From positions 1-64,000 of the forward strand of contig NZ_MUHF01000029.1 of assembly GCF_002217435.1 (NCBI RefSeq): a stretch of 64,000 nucleotides of DNA, in the 5' to 3' direction. This document shows positions 9,394 to 16,326 of this stretch, one piece after another. The DNA comes from Flavobacterium reichenbachii (GTDB taxonomy: Bacteria; Bacteroidota; Bacteroidia; Flavobacteriales; Flavobacteriaceae). The translations under genes and the position numbers were made by a program. The notes under the pieces are model-generated. The model saw nothing but the letters and a program-made list of their open reading frames with translations. It was not told the origin of the DNA and searched no databases. Positions within the stretch are counted from its first letter, which is position 1; the number at the start of each line of letters is the position of its first letter.

Positions 9394-9932
9394 TAAAAAT
9401 TAAGTACAAATTACTGACTATCATTTTAGCTTTTTTGTTCTATTCGTGTAACAAAGAGTTATCAAATGATGAAAAATTTATTGAAAGTTTATCAAATGAT
9501 GTTGATTTTAATTTACCATTGCACAATGAGTCCTTAAAGATTTTAATTGATAAAAATGATACTGTTTATTCAACTAGTCTTAGACAATTGTATGAAATAA
9601 ATAATAGAAATTATAAAGATTATAAAGATTTTGATAGTTTTTTAATTAAAGCCATAAACGAGGATTTATTATCTAAATCAGATCTGCTTAAAAATTCTGA
9701 ATATAGTTTTACATTAAGTGAAAAATTACTACATAATTATGATAATAAGGGATTAGATTATTTAATAAAAACATATTGCGAAAAGAGTAATAGTAAAAAT
9801 AAGTACTATATAATAAGTGGTTTAAGTCTCAATGAGAAGCAAAGTCTTATGTTTTTCTTTTTTAAAAATAATTATTATGTAATGCAAAATGATGATTCAG
9901 GAAAATATGTTTTGATAAATAAAAATCTATAA
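9390..9932 (+). CDS. Small lipoprotein, immunity-like paralogue coupled to a toxin remnant
   Basis: The product is 180 residues with a lipoprotein signal (lipobox FYSC, Cys at residue 20). It shares with the 7513 product the order of a DFDSFL-type block, a KNKYYI block, a run of aromatic residues with KNNYYV, and a final GKYVLI. Its ATG overlaps the stop of the orphan toxin tail (ATGA), so it was probably the immunity partner of that lost toxin. A strong terminator follows at 9963. No known domain is recognised. Confidence 0.72.
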   Translation: MIKIKYKLLTIILAFLFYSCNKELSNDEKFIESLSNDVDFNLPLHNESLKILIDKNDTVYSTSLRQLYEINNRNYKDYKDFDSFLIKAINEDLLSKSDLLKNSEYSFTLSEKLLHNYDNKGLDYLIKTYCEKSNSKNKYYIISGLSLNEKQSLMFFFFKNNYYVMQNDDSGKYVLINKNL

Positions 9933-9962
9933 ATTTTTATTTTTGATAATTACCAGCAACAG

Positions 9963-9997
9963 AAAAGGATGAGCTAATAGCTCATCCTTTTAGTTTT
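9963..9997 (+). terminator. Strong intrinsic terminator
   Basis: A 13-bp perfect stem, AAAAGGATGAGCT/AGCTCATCCTTTT, with an AAT loop is followed by AGTTTTT. It closes the lipoprotein gene that ends at 9932. Confidence 0.85.
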
Positions 9998-10198
9998 TAC
10001 TTGTCAAATACAAAAATAGTTTGCACTAAGTTAACTGGGTTTAAATCAAATTTAATATTGTTTTAAAAATATACTCATTTTTTCGATTATTGAGAAAGCC
10101 CCTTTTTCTTTCTCTTTTTTCTTTTCTTTTCCAATTGATTAGGTACATAATCTGAAGAGTATTCAGACCTCATGAGTATATCCAAAGCTTTTACTAAA

Positions 10199-10588
10199 CC
10201 CGATGTCTCGGATATATAGACAGCGATAGCGCGGAAATTCTTTCCGTGTCCGCAAAGAGACTCGACAAGGAATATAAAAATACTATCTCTCAAATATATT
10301 AGGTACTATAGAGTGGAAATTCTTCCAGTGTCAAACTAAACCACTCTCTAGTTTCAGTGCATAGTGATTTAGTTTTTTAATACAAAGTAAGTTAAAAATT
10401 ATGTTTGAAGGAAAAGATAATCAAGAAATTTTATGCAGTCTAAACTAGATTATATACATTTAGATCGTTTAGAAAAATTTTTTAGTATTGCACAAATTCA
10501 CAGACATTTGCACAGCGATTTACGATAGAATACTTTGCGGGCACGGGAAGAATTTCCGCGCTATCGTTTCGCATATCCGCGCCATCGG
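10199..10588. mobile_element. MITE-like element with long terminal inverted repeats, copy A
   Basis: The unit is about 390 bp. The inner terminal repeats at 10224-10257 and 10533-10566 match at 32 of 34 positions as inverted copies (core GATAGCGCGGAAATTCTT). A weaker outer part extends them to CCCGATG at 10199 and CATCGG at 10588. Inside is a hairpin, about 10335-10377, whose arms read AAACTAAACCACT and AGTGATTTAGTTT and which is followed by T residues, so it could act as a terminator. There is no transposase gene inside. Copy C (11767-12147) matches along its whole length and copy B is 5'-truncated. The long ORF on the minus strand across this copy (10087-10293) is mostly an artefact of the element. 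Confidence 0.75.
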
Positions 10589-10880
10589 ATGAGTATGCGC
10601 CTTTGATTGATGGCATTTCTGGGTGGATACAAGGAAGTATGTCTGGTGGTAATCTAAAAGGAGCATGGAGAAATACTTCAGGATTAGCAAAAGGTCAAAA
10701 TGCAATCGATAATGGAGCTAATCTTACAGATGCTGTTTTAGATGAAAATGGATTAATTCAAGGGGGGATTTCGGGATATGAAACAATAACAAACCACGCT
10801 GGTGCGGTCATCTTACTGTGAACTCAGTTGTAAGTTACAAAACTTTTCCATCCATTTTTTTAATCAAATTCCCACTATAA
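10588..10880 (+). pseudogene. Broken RHS-toxin fragment abutting copy A
   Basis: Directly from the end of copy A the frame reads EYAPLIDGISGWIQGSMSGGN, then LKGAWRNTSGLAKGQNA and GGISGYETITNHAG. The glycine-rich G-x-x-G-x-MSGGN block is the pre-toxin linker found after RHS cores in flavobacterial polymorphic toxins. The frame stops at 10821, but the next frame continues from about 10805 as GHLTVNSVVSYKTFP and stops at 10878-10880, which suggests a frameshift. The RHS core is missing, so this is an orphan tip whose 5' part was replaced by the repeat element. Confidence 0.55.
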
Positions 10881-10898
10881 ATTTACGTAGTTTAAAGT

Positions 10899-11077
10899 GA
10901 TTATATACATTTAAATTCTGTACTATAAACATTCTAGATTTTAAAATCGTACAATAATTATATATATATATAGTATTGCAAAAATTCAAAGGCATTTACG
11001 TAGCGATTTACGATTGAATACTTTGCGGGCACGGAAAGAATTTCCGCGATATCGTTGCACATATCCGAGCGATCGGG
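10899..11077. mobile_element. MITE-like element, copy B (5'-truncated)
   Basis: The right half of the copy A/C element is present, from GATTATATACATTTA at 10899 through the inner terminal repeat at 11021-11054 (CTTTGCGGGCACGGAAAG...) and the outer end ATATCCGAGCGATCGGG at 11061-11077. The left terminal repeat and the internal hairpin are missing, and the middle has picked up AT-rich sequence with a TA run near 10957-10971. Confidence 0.65.
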
Positions 11078-11103
11078 GGAATAAATATTTCAAAAAAGCG
11101 GAC

Positions 11104-11736
11104 TTAATCATTAATTAAGCTGATTTCTATTTTTGATATATAATCTCGATTTTCATCTAGGATGTAATCTTTTAGATGCAAAACTTTTTCTATAAAAGCT
11201 TCTGTACGATCAACATAAAATTCTGAAAAGGCTTTAATTAGCTTATTGTTTAATAATTGTAAAGGATCAACTGTTACAATATTTTTTCTAAAATCTCCCA
11301 TAACCAATTCTCTTTCATATAAACATTCATTCAAAATCTCGTTTATATTTAATTCTTCAAAACTATCTGATCGAAAAAAAAATGGTTTCTCGATTTCGCG
11401 TCTAGAATTGTAATTAATGTCTTTAAAGAAATTAAAATCGATTTTAGCAATTACAATATTCTTATTCCAGCGATTATATTTTGAAACATGACTAAAATCT
11501 GGATCAGGAAAAACAACAGCAGAATCTAAAATAAAAATAGCATACAAATTATAAACATCAAACGTTTCAAAAAAAAACTTCAAATAATCTGTATCAAAAA
11601 CCTCAACAGAAACATTACATTTTTTATCCGTTTTATTGTTCTGTCTAATCAGCGGAATATCCTCATATTTGGAAATAAATTTTTGAGATATTAAATTATA
11701 TTTTCGTGATCTTGTCATATGATATTTACATTGCAA
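11104..11736 (-). CDS. Unknown 210-residue cytoplasmic protein between repeat copies
   Basis: This is the only minus-strand gene in the toxin island. It has no signal peptide and no domain I recognise. It is rich in Phe, Asp, Asn and Ile and contains the blocks FFETFDVYNLYAIFILDSA and VVFPDPDFSHVSKYNRW. A Met at residue 7 (codon starting at 11718) is an equally good start. It lies between the truncated copy B and the full copy C of the repeat element, so it is cargo between repeats. It could be a displaced immunity or effector gene, but nothing in the sequence proves this. Confidence 0.6.
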   Translation of the reverse strand: MQCKYHMTRSRKYNLISQKFISKYEDIPLIRQNNKTDKKCNVSVEVFDTDYLKFFFETFDVYNLYAIFILDSAVVFPDPDFSHVSKYNRWNKNIVIAKIDFNFFKDINYNSRREIEKPFFFRSDSFEELNINEILNECLYERELVMGDFRKNIVTVDPLQLLNNKLIKAFSEFYVDRTEAFIEKVLHLKDYILDENRDYISKIEISLIND

Positions 11737-11766
11737 ATTTTTTTACTATTCTGTATCTGTATCGTC

Positions 11767-12147
11767 CCGATGTCTCGGATAAAACAAAGATAGCGCGGAA
11801 ATTCTTTCCGTGCCCGCAAAGAGACTCGACAAGGAATATAAAAATACTATCTCTCAAATATATTAGGTAACTATAGCGTGGAAATTCTTCCAGTGTCAAC
11901 CTAAATCACTCTCTAGTTTCAATGCATAGTGATTTAGTTTTTTAATACAAAGTAAGTTAAAAATTATGTTTTGAAGGAGAAGATAATCAAGAAATTTTAT
12001 GCAGTCTAAACTAGATTATATACATTTAGATCGTTTAGAAATATTTTTTAGAATGGCACAAATTCACAGACATTTGCACAGCATTTACGATTGAATGCTT
12101 TGCGGGTATAGAGGGATTTCCGCGCTATCGTTACATTTGAGCTATCA
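11767..12147. mobile_element. MITE-like element, copy C
   Basis: This is a near full-length second copy of the element at 10199. It starts CCGATGTCTCGGAT, has the left inner repeat at 11788-11821 and the right inner repeat, more decayed, at 12098-12130. The internal hairpin is kept: its arms read CTAAATCACT and AGTGATTTAG, which pair perfectly here, while copy A has C instead of T in the left arm. The DNA between copies A and C (about 1.2 kb) holds the toxin fragment, copy B and the gene at 11104. Confidence 0.72.
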
Positions 12148-12182
12148 GACTAAACAATCAGATAAGAATTAAAAACAGGATT

Positions 12183-12668
12183 ATGAGACTAGTTATATTT
12201 TTTTTTACAATTAGTGTGGTATTTACAGGATGTTCAGATAAAAATGGAGTAAAGGAAGTTATTAACTTGGTAGAGAGCTATGAGGGGTATGGAGTTATTC
12301 GATTTACGCCCAATTCAACAGGTTCTATAAGATATTTAGAATTTTACCCTTTATTAATTGAAAAGAATAAAACCAATTTTAAAGACATAAATAAATTTAA
12401 CATTAAGGATGGAATTGTTTTGAGACATACAAATAAATCTATGTTATGGCAAAGTTTAATAATAGATAAAAATATTAAATTGGACAATGAAGGCTATGGA
12501 TTAGCAGTGATTTTAATCAAATACCATAAAAAAAATAATGATAATAAATTTGTAAAGGAATATGATAATTATTTGATTTTAAAAAACCGCAATATAAAAG
12601 TAAAAATGTTTGATCCTGAATCTAATAAAATTGATGTTGATAATTTTAAAGTAATTCAAGGAATTTGA
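12183..12668 (+). CDS. Small lipoprotein of unknown family
   Basis: The product is 161 residues with a clear lipoprotein signal (VVFTGC, Cys at residue 17). It does not show the shared blocks of the lipoproteins at 7513, 8621 and 9390, so it is a separate family. The rest is a likely beta-rich soluble domain with YEGYGVIRFTPNSTGSIRYL and a central LWQSLIIDKNIKLDNEGYG. It starts 35 bp after the right end of repeat copy C and has no toxin next to it. It may be another orphan immunity protein; the evidence is location, size and lipidation only. Confidence 0.65.
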   Translation: MRLVIFFFTISVVFTGCSDKNGVKEVINLVESYEGYGVIRFTPNSTGSIRYLEFYPLLIEKNKTNFKDINKFNIKDGIVLRHTNKSMLWQSLIIDKNIKLDNEGYGLAVILIKYHKKNNDNKFVKEYDNYLILKNRNIKVKMFDPESNKIDVDNFKVIQGI

Positions 12669-12983
12669 TTTTTAGAATATTATCCGTGAAGTTTTCTTTG
12701 TTAAAAGACACTTTCGCTAAAAACGTAATAACAGTATAAAATCCAAATACCATTCCTTTTACTGAATGTTTTTTTGATTACGTTCACTAGGTAGAAGCTT
12801 GAGCAGTGTGTATTTAATAACAGAAAAACATTTCTGTTTATATTGAAGTAACTGATACAGCGAAATCTGATATAATGAAAAAATGAAATTCGCTACCAAT
12901 TCATCACTTAAATACCATTGAAGAAATTATAGTACATTGTACAAATTGCAGTATGTCAATAAAAGGTTCTAAAAAATAAAAAG
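12669..12983. other. Intergenic stretch with a possible toxin-tail remnant
   Basis: No full gene is present. A 30-codon open frame without a start, from 12887 to the TAA at 12977-12979, ends HCTNCSMSIKGSKK four bases before the next gene. By analogy with 9274-9393 it could be the stranded end of a toxin tip, but it is short and has no recognised similarity. Confidence 0.25.
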
Positions 12984-13646
12984 ATGATAACATTTAAGAT
13001 TTCTAAAGATGTAGAAGATCACATCAAAAAAGTAAGTCCTTATGGGAGAATTGTTGGTGATTGGACAGGCAGTTTTTCTATTGATAAAGAAGACTTAACA
13101 TCTGTTTCAATGATTAATTTATTAAAGAAAATGTTGAGTATCTCAGGAAAACCACCCAAATTATTAATGTCCGACATGAGGCGTATAAAAACAAACGATT
13201 ACGCAACATGGGTAGCGTACGAAGAAGACTTTGATTTATGGTTGAATAATCTTGAAGTCATTGAGGACAGTATAGAATCTACCTTGGCTGATTATTATTT
13301 TGATGTATGCCTTGAAGGAAAGGAAAAGCATGTTATTAAAGAAGGTATTAGTTTTTTATTAACAGCTGATGATTATCCGACAAGCAGTATTTCGTTATCA
13401 TTATGGATGCATATAAATGTTTTTTCAGAACAGATATGGGCAGGAGTTGATGAAGTGCTAGACCAGCCTAACAAACCTTTATTAGGCAAAGAATATGCAG
13501 CATATAACCGGAATGTTTTAAAAAATATATTAGAACAAATAAAGAAAGACTTTGGAATAGAACAACCTTTTACTTTTGAATCTTTAAATATGAGCGGTGC
13601 ATGTGCAACTGGTTTTAAAGATGATTGTAGTCAGTTTAGGTTTTAG
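12984..13646 (+). CDS. Unknown 220-residue cytoplasmic protein, possible immunity protein
   Basis: No signal peptide or membrane segment is visible. The N-terminal part has DWTGSFSIDKEDLTS and KPPKLLMSDMRRIKTNDYATW, and the middle is acidic and aromatic (ESTLADYYFDVCLEGKEKH). The composition is closer to an ordinary gene than its AT-rich neighbours. It is acidic and soluble, as many cytoplasmic immunity proteins are, and it closes the toxin island, but I do not recognise the family. The role is open. Confidence 0.65.
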   Translation: MITFKISKDVEDHIKKVSPYGRIVGDWTGSFSIDKEDLTSVSMINLLKKMLSISGKPPKLLMSDMRRIKTNDYATWVAYEEDFDLWLNNLEVIEDSIESTLADYYFDVCLEGKEKHVIKEGISFLLTADDYPTSSISLSLWMHINVFSEQIWAGVDEVLDQPNKPLLGKEYAAYNRNVLKNILEQIKKDFGIEQPFTFESLNMSGACATGFKDDCSQFRF

Positions 13647-13804
13647 TATATAAAAAACTATCCAGGCTCCCACACGGATCCATTGAATCCCCTAAATAGT
13701 TTGATAGTTTTACAGTAAAATTTATATTAAACAGTCAGTTTTTCTTCCATATGCCGCCGTCATCTTGTGCTAAAATACAAAAAGCATCGAAAAATAAATA
13801 GAAG

Positions 13805-14086
13805 CTAATCTACTTTAAGACCATCATCAGAAAAAGTTTCAGGATCTGGTTCTTCGTCTTGATCTTCTGTGGCATCATCATCTTCCTCTTCTTCCAATTT
13901 AGTTTGTAAAGAATAATCATACTGTTTAGAAGCAAACGATGGATTTGAAAAACCAGTTTTCAGATAATCATCATATTGCAATAAAAGCTGTTCTTCGTAC
14001 GAAGTTACTTCGACTGTCGGATCATTATATACGTCTGACTCATTAGAATCCTGATAAGAATCGTTTATGTAGTTTTTTAATATCAT
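13805..14086 (-). CDS. Small, very acidic protein
   Basis: The product is 93 residues and strongly acidic, with a low-complexity tail (LEEEEDDDATEDQDEEPDPE). There is no signal peptide or domain. It resembles in style the small acidic protein at 15574, also on the minus strand. It is probably real because the frame is intact, it starts with ATG and it sits in otherwise empty DNA, but the function is unknown. Confidence 0.5.
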   Translation of the reverse strand: MILKNYINDSYQDSNESDVYNDPTVEVTSYEEQLLLQYDDYLKTGFSNPSFASKQYDYSLQTKLEEEEDDDATEDQDEEPDPETFSDDGLKVD

Positions 14087-14299
14087 ATAAATAGATTTAG
14101 ATTAACTTCTTCAAAATTGTATTTAATTTTCGATAGTAGAATAATTTGAATACTAGAATAAATATAATGTGTTTTGCAAATCCATGTTTTATACAATTTT
14201 GTTACAATGCTGCTAAATTCTCATCCGGGTCTAACATTTAACACATTGCAGCCATAAAGGCAAGATTTTAATATATAAATTTGATTAAGAATAAACTAA

Positions 14300-14575
14300 A
14301 TGTACAACCACAAATCTTTAACAATGGAAAAAGCTATACAATTAAGAGTGAGAAAAGATTTGAATCCTCGCCAACAGCTCACTGTAATTAAATTAAAAGG
14401 TAACCTGATTTCAAAAGGCTATACAGAAATTATCCACATCGTTGATCAGGATGATGAGTTTCACCTTAATACATTTGAAACCCCTGCCGAACATCGAAAT
14501 GAAGTACAGCAATACATTGCATCATTCATTCATGCAGAAAATCTATCGGATACCATTTCTTTTAAACCATCTTAA
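14300..14575 (+). CDS. Small conserved-type protein of unknown function
   Basis: The product is 91 residues, or 83 if the Met at 14324 (MEKAIQLRVRKD) is used, which looks like the more natural start. It has no signal peptide. The predicted mixed alpha/beta text (QLTVIKLKGNLISKGYTEII) suggests a small soluble domain. A good terminator follows 24 bp after the stop, so it is a single-gene transcript. Confidence 0.6.
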   Translation: MYNHKSLTMEKAIQLRVRKDLNPRQQLTVIKLKGNLISKGYTEIIHIVDQDDEFHLNTFETPAEHRNEVQQYIASFIHAENLSDTISFKPS

Positions 14576-14599
14576 AATTTAGAGTAAACACTTAACAAG

Positions 14600-14637
14600 C
14601 AAGCCCGACGGTTAATAACCGCCGGGCTTGTTTATTT
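14600..14637 (+). terminator. Intrinsic terminator
   Basis: A 14-bp GC-rich stem (14600-14613 with 14617-14630, one A-C mismatch) carries an AAT loop and is followed by TTTATTT. It ends the gene at 14300. The rest of 14576-14898 holds no gene. Confidence 0.85.
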
Positions 14638-14821
14638 AAGCAAATTTGTGCGATTTAACTATGTTATTAGAAGAGCGAATCATAGTTAAAAAGTTATAAT
14701 TAAATTAAACTTAAAAGAAGAATTTTAGATTTAGACCATATTTTTTTTGGGTAAGTGTTGTATTTTCAGATATTTATAATATCTTTAACATACAATATGG
14801 GAATTGTATAATGTTTCTGTA

Positions 14822-14829
14822 TAATTTTG
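14822..14829 (+). promoter_or_regulatory. Likely -7 box (TAATTTTG)
   Basis: TAATTTTG fits the Bacteroidota -7 consensus TAnnTTTG and lies about 70 bp before the ATG at 14899. The best upstream TTG (14804-14806) is only 15 bp away, so the -33 element is uncertain. A small hairpin, AGATATT-TAT-AATATCT (14768-14784), lies just upstream. Confidence 0.4.
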
Positions 14830-14898
14830 CAGCAACAAAAGTCAACTATTTGATTGCTGTCCCCTAATCTGCTTTTAATTTAACTTATTGTCTTTTAT

Positions 14899-15501
14899 AT
14901 GAGAATATTTTTTATGGCACTGCTTTTTTCTTTGAGCTCTTTTACAACTATCCACGTAACAGATAAAAAAGAAATATTAAACGAGATGGAATTCGCTAGA
15001 CTTACAGACCACGTAAGTGAGATTAAATCTTTTACTTCTTCCAGTAAATGCTACAATAAGAAAATTGCTTTTCTTGTAGATATGAAAATCAAATCCGGAA
15101 AAAATCGCTTTTTTGTCTATGATCTGGAAACTAACCAGATATTAGATCAAGGACTTGTAGCACACGGATCGGGCTCTGAGACGGGAATAAAGGGAGATAT
15201 TTTGCAATTCAGCAATGTTCCAAATTCCAACTGTACTTCTTTAGGAAGATATACTGTAGAGAAATCTTACACAGGGGTATTTGGTAAAGCATTTAGGCTG
15301 AATGGTCTTGACGAAACTAATAACAACGCTCTAAAAAGAGCTATTGTACTGCACCATTATAAAGAAGTTCCGAGTGAAGAGCAGGGATATTACATCATCA
15401 ACAGCCACGGATGTCCGATGGTCAACGAAGCATTTTTTAAAAGACTTGAAAAAATCATAGACAGCTCTAATTCTAAAATTATGATGTATGTTTATTATTA
15501 A
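14899..15501 (+). CDS. Secreted murein L,D-transpeptidase-like protein
   Basis: The product is 200 residues with an N-terminal signal sequence and one catalytic domain of the YkuD_2 (PF13645-type) family. Diagnostic blocks are FFVYDLETNQILDQGLVAHG near residue 75 and the active-site motif SHGCPMVN with H170 and C172. The family is believed to act on peptidoglycan peptide cross-links in the periplasm. It is a single gene with a likely own promoter and a terminator shared with the convergent gene at 15574. Confidence 0.85.
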   Translation: MRIFFMALLFSLSSFTTIHVTDKKEILNEMEFARLTDHVSEIKSFTSSSKCYNKKIAFLVDMKIKSGKNRFFVYDLETNQILDQGLVAHGSGSETGIKGDILQFSNVPNSNCTSLGRYTVEKSYTGVFGKAFRLNGLDETNNNALKRAIVLHHYKEVPSEEQGYYIINSHGCPMVNEAFFKRLEKIIDSSNSKIMMYVYY

Positions 15502-15523
15502 TAACCGATAACCAATCACAACA

Positions 15524-15551
15524 AAAAAAAGAGCTTTAGAGCTCTTTTTTT
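15524..15551. terminator. Bidirectional terminator
   Basis: The stem AAAAAAAGAGCT/AGCTCTTTTTTT with a TTAG loop has A and T runs on both sides, so it can serve the transpeptidase gene on the plus strand and the acidic protein gene on the minus strand. Confidence 0.8.
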
Positions 15552-15573
15552 GTGTTCACTACATTTTTGATGA

Positions 15574-15795
15574 TTAGCTGTTTACTGCTGCACTGCCTGT
15601 ACTGCCTGCACCACCAGAATTATCGTTACGGTCCTCATCATAACCTTCTTCATTTTCGTTAGCATCACGCTGATCATCCCAGTCTCCCGTATTTGGTTCA
15701 TCGCTTTCAGACTTGTCTTTTTCCTGTGCTTGCAATTGACTGTGGTAAGGACATTTTTGTAATTCTTCGTTGTATTTACTATCTGTATAATCCAT
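15574..15795 (-). CDS. Small, highly acidic protein
   Basis: The product is 73 residues, acidic and low in hydrophobic residues, starting MDYTDSKYNEELQKCPYHSQ and ending with a Gly/Ser/Ala tail. It is probably intrinsically disordered. The CPYH block near residue 15 is the only distinctive element. Like the 93-residue acidic protein at 13805 it lies on the minus strand beside a plus-strand gene. The function is unknown. Confidence 0.55.
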   Translation of the reverse strand: MDYTDSKYNEELQKCPYHSQLQAQEKDKSESDEPNTGDWDDQRDANENEEGYDEDRNDNSGGAGSTGSAAVNS

Positions 15796-16326
15796 GATTT
15801 TTAGTTTTTAATTAATAATGATAAAAATACAATCCGAATACCACTCTTATTTATAGTTAAAGCTTCAATTGTTACGAGATTTACATCTGATTATTAGAGT
15901 CTTATTACATAGATCTTATTTGAATTTTCTTCAGCTTCATTCCAGTTTTGTCTATTATCTTTCTCTAAAACATGGATTACTAATAACAATATCTGATTTT
16001 TTACTGTACAAATCGTCTATACTTTTGATTGATAAATCCATCTTAAAAAAAGATTCCGTTTGTACTTTTATTTTCAATTCAAAAGCAATTTATTTAAGTT
16101 TAAAGCTTTGCTAATTCATGTTTTTTTAACGAATACTTGTTAGAACTATTTTAATGGTAAAGATTTTTATTTAAAGTAAGTAGAATTAAATAAAACAGAA
16201 AAATTGTTAATTAGTAATAGATGTTTTGATTTGTTTTATGTAAGAGGGAGATTAATTGGTTTTTAATCTCCCTTGTTTTTTGTTTAGAATAAAATAGTAT
16301 GATAATTTATTAAATATTAGGATTGT
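15796..16326. other. 530-bp stretch without a convincing gene
   Basis: An 81-codon frame from a TTG at 15869 is compositionally poor and I do not accept it. The stretch holds an orphan terminator-like hairpin at 16245-16282 and otherwise AT-rich DNA. It could contain the promoter of the GH89 gene or a small RNA. Confidence 0.4.
16245..16282 (+). terminator. Orphan terminator-like hairpin ahead of the GH89 gene
   Basis: An 11-bp perfect stem, AGGGAGATTAA/TTAATCTCCCT, with a 7-nt loop is followed by TGTTTTTTGTTT. No plus-strand gene ends upstream that would need it, since the transpeptidase already has its own terminator. It could end a small RNA or act as an attenuator in the leader of the gene at 16327. 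Confidence 0.55.

Noticed and set aside
10087..10293. 68-codon minus-strand frame
   Set aside because: Most of it is the terminal repeat of the mobile element read as protein; only the last part might be an old gene tail, recorded as a finding.
15869..16114. 81-codon plus-strand frame
   Set aside because: It starts with TTG, has biased Leu/Ser/Ile content typical of AT-rich non-coding DNA, no domain, and no supporting context.
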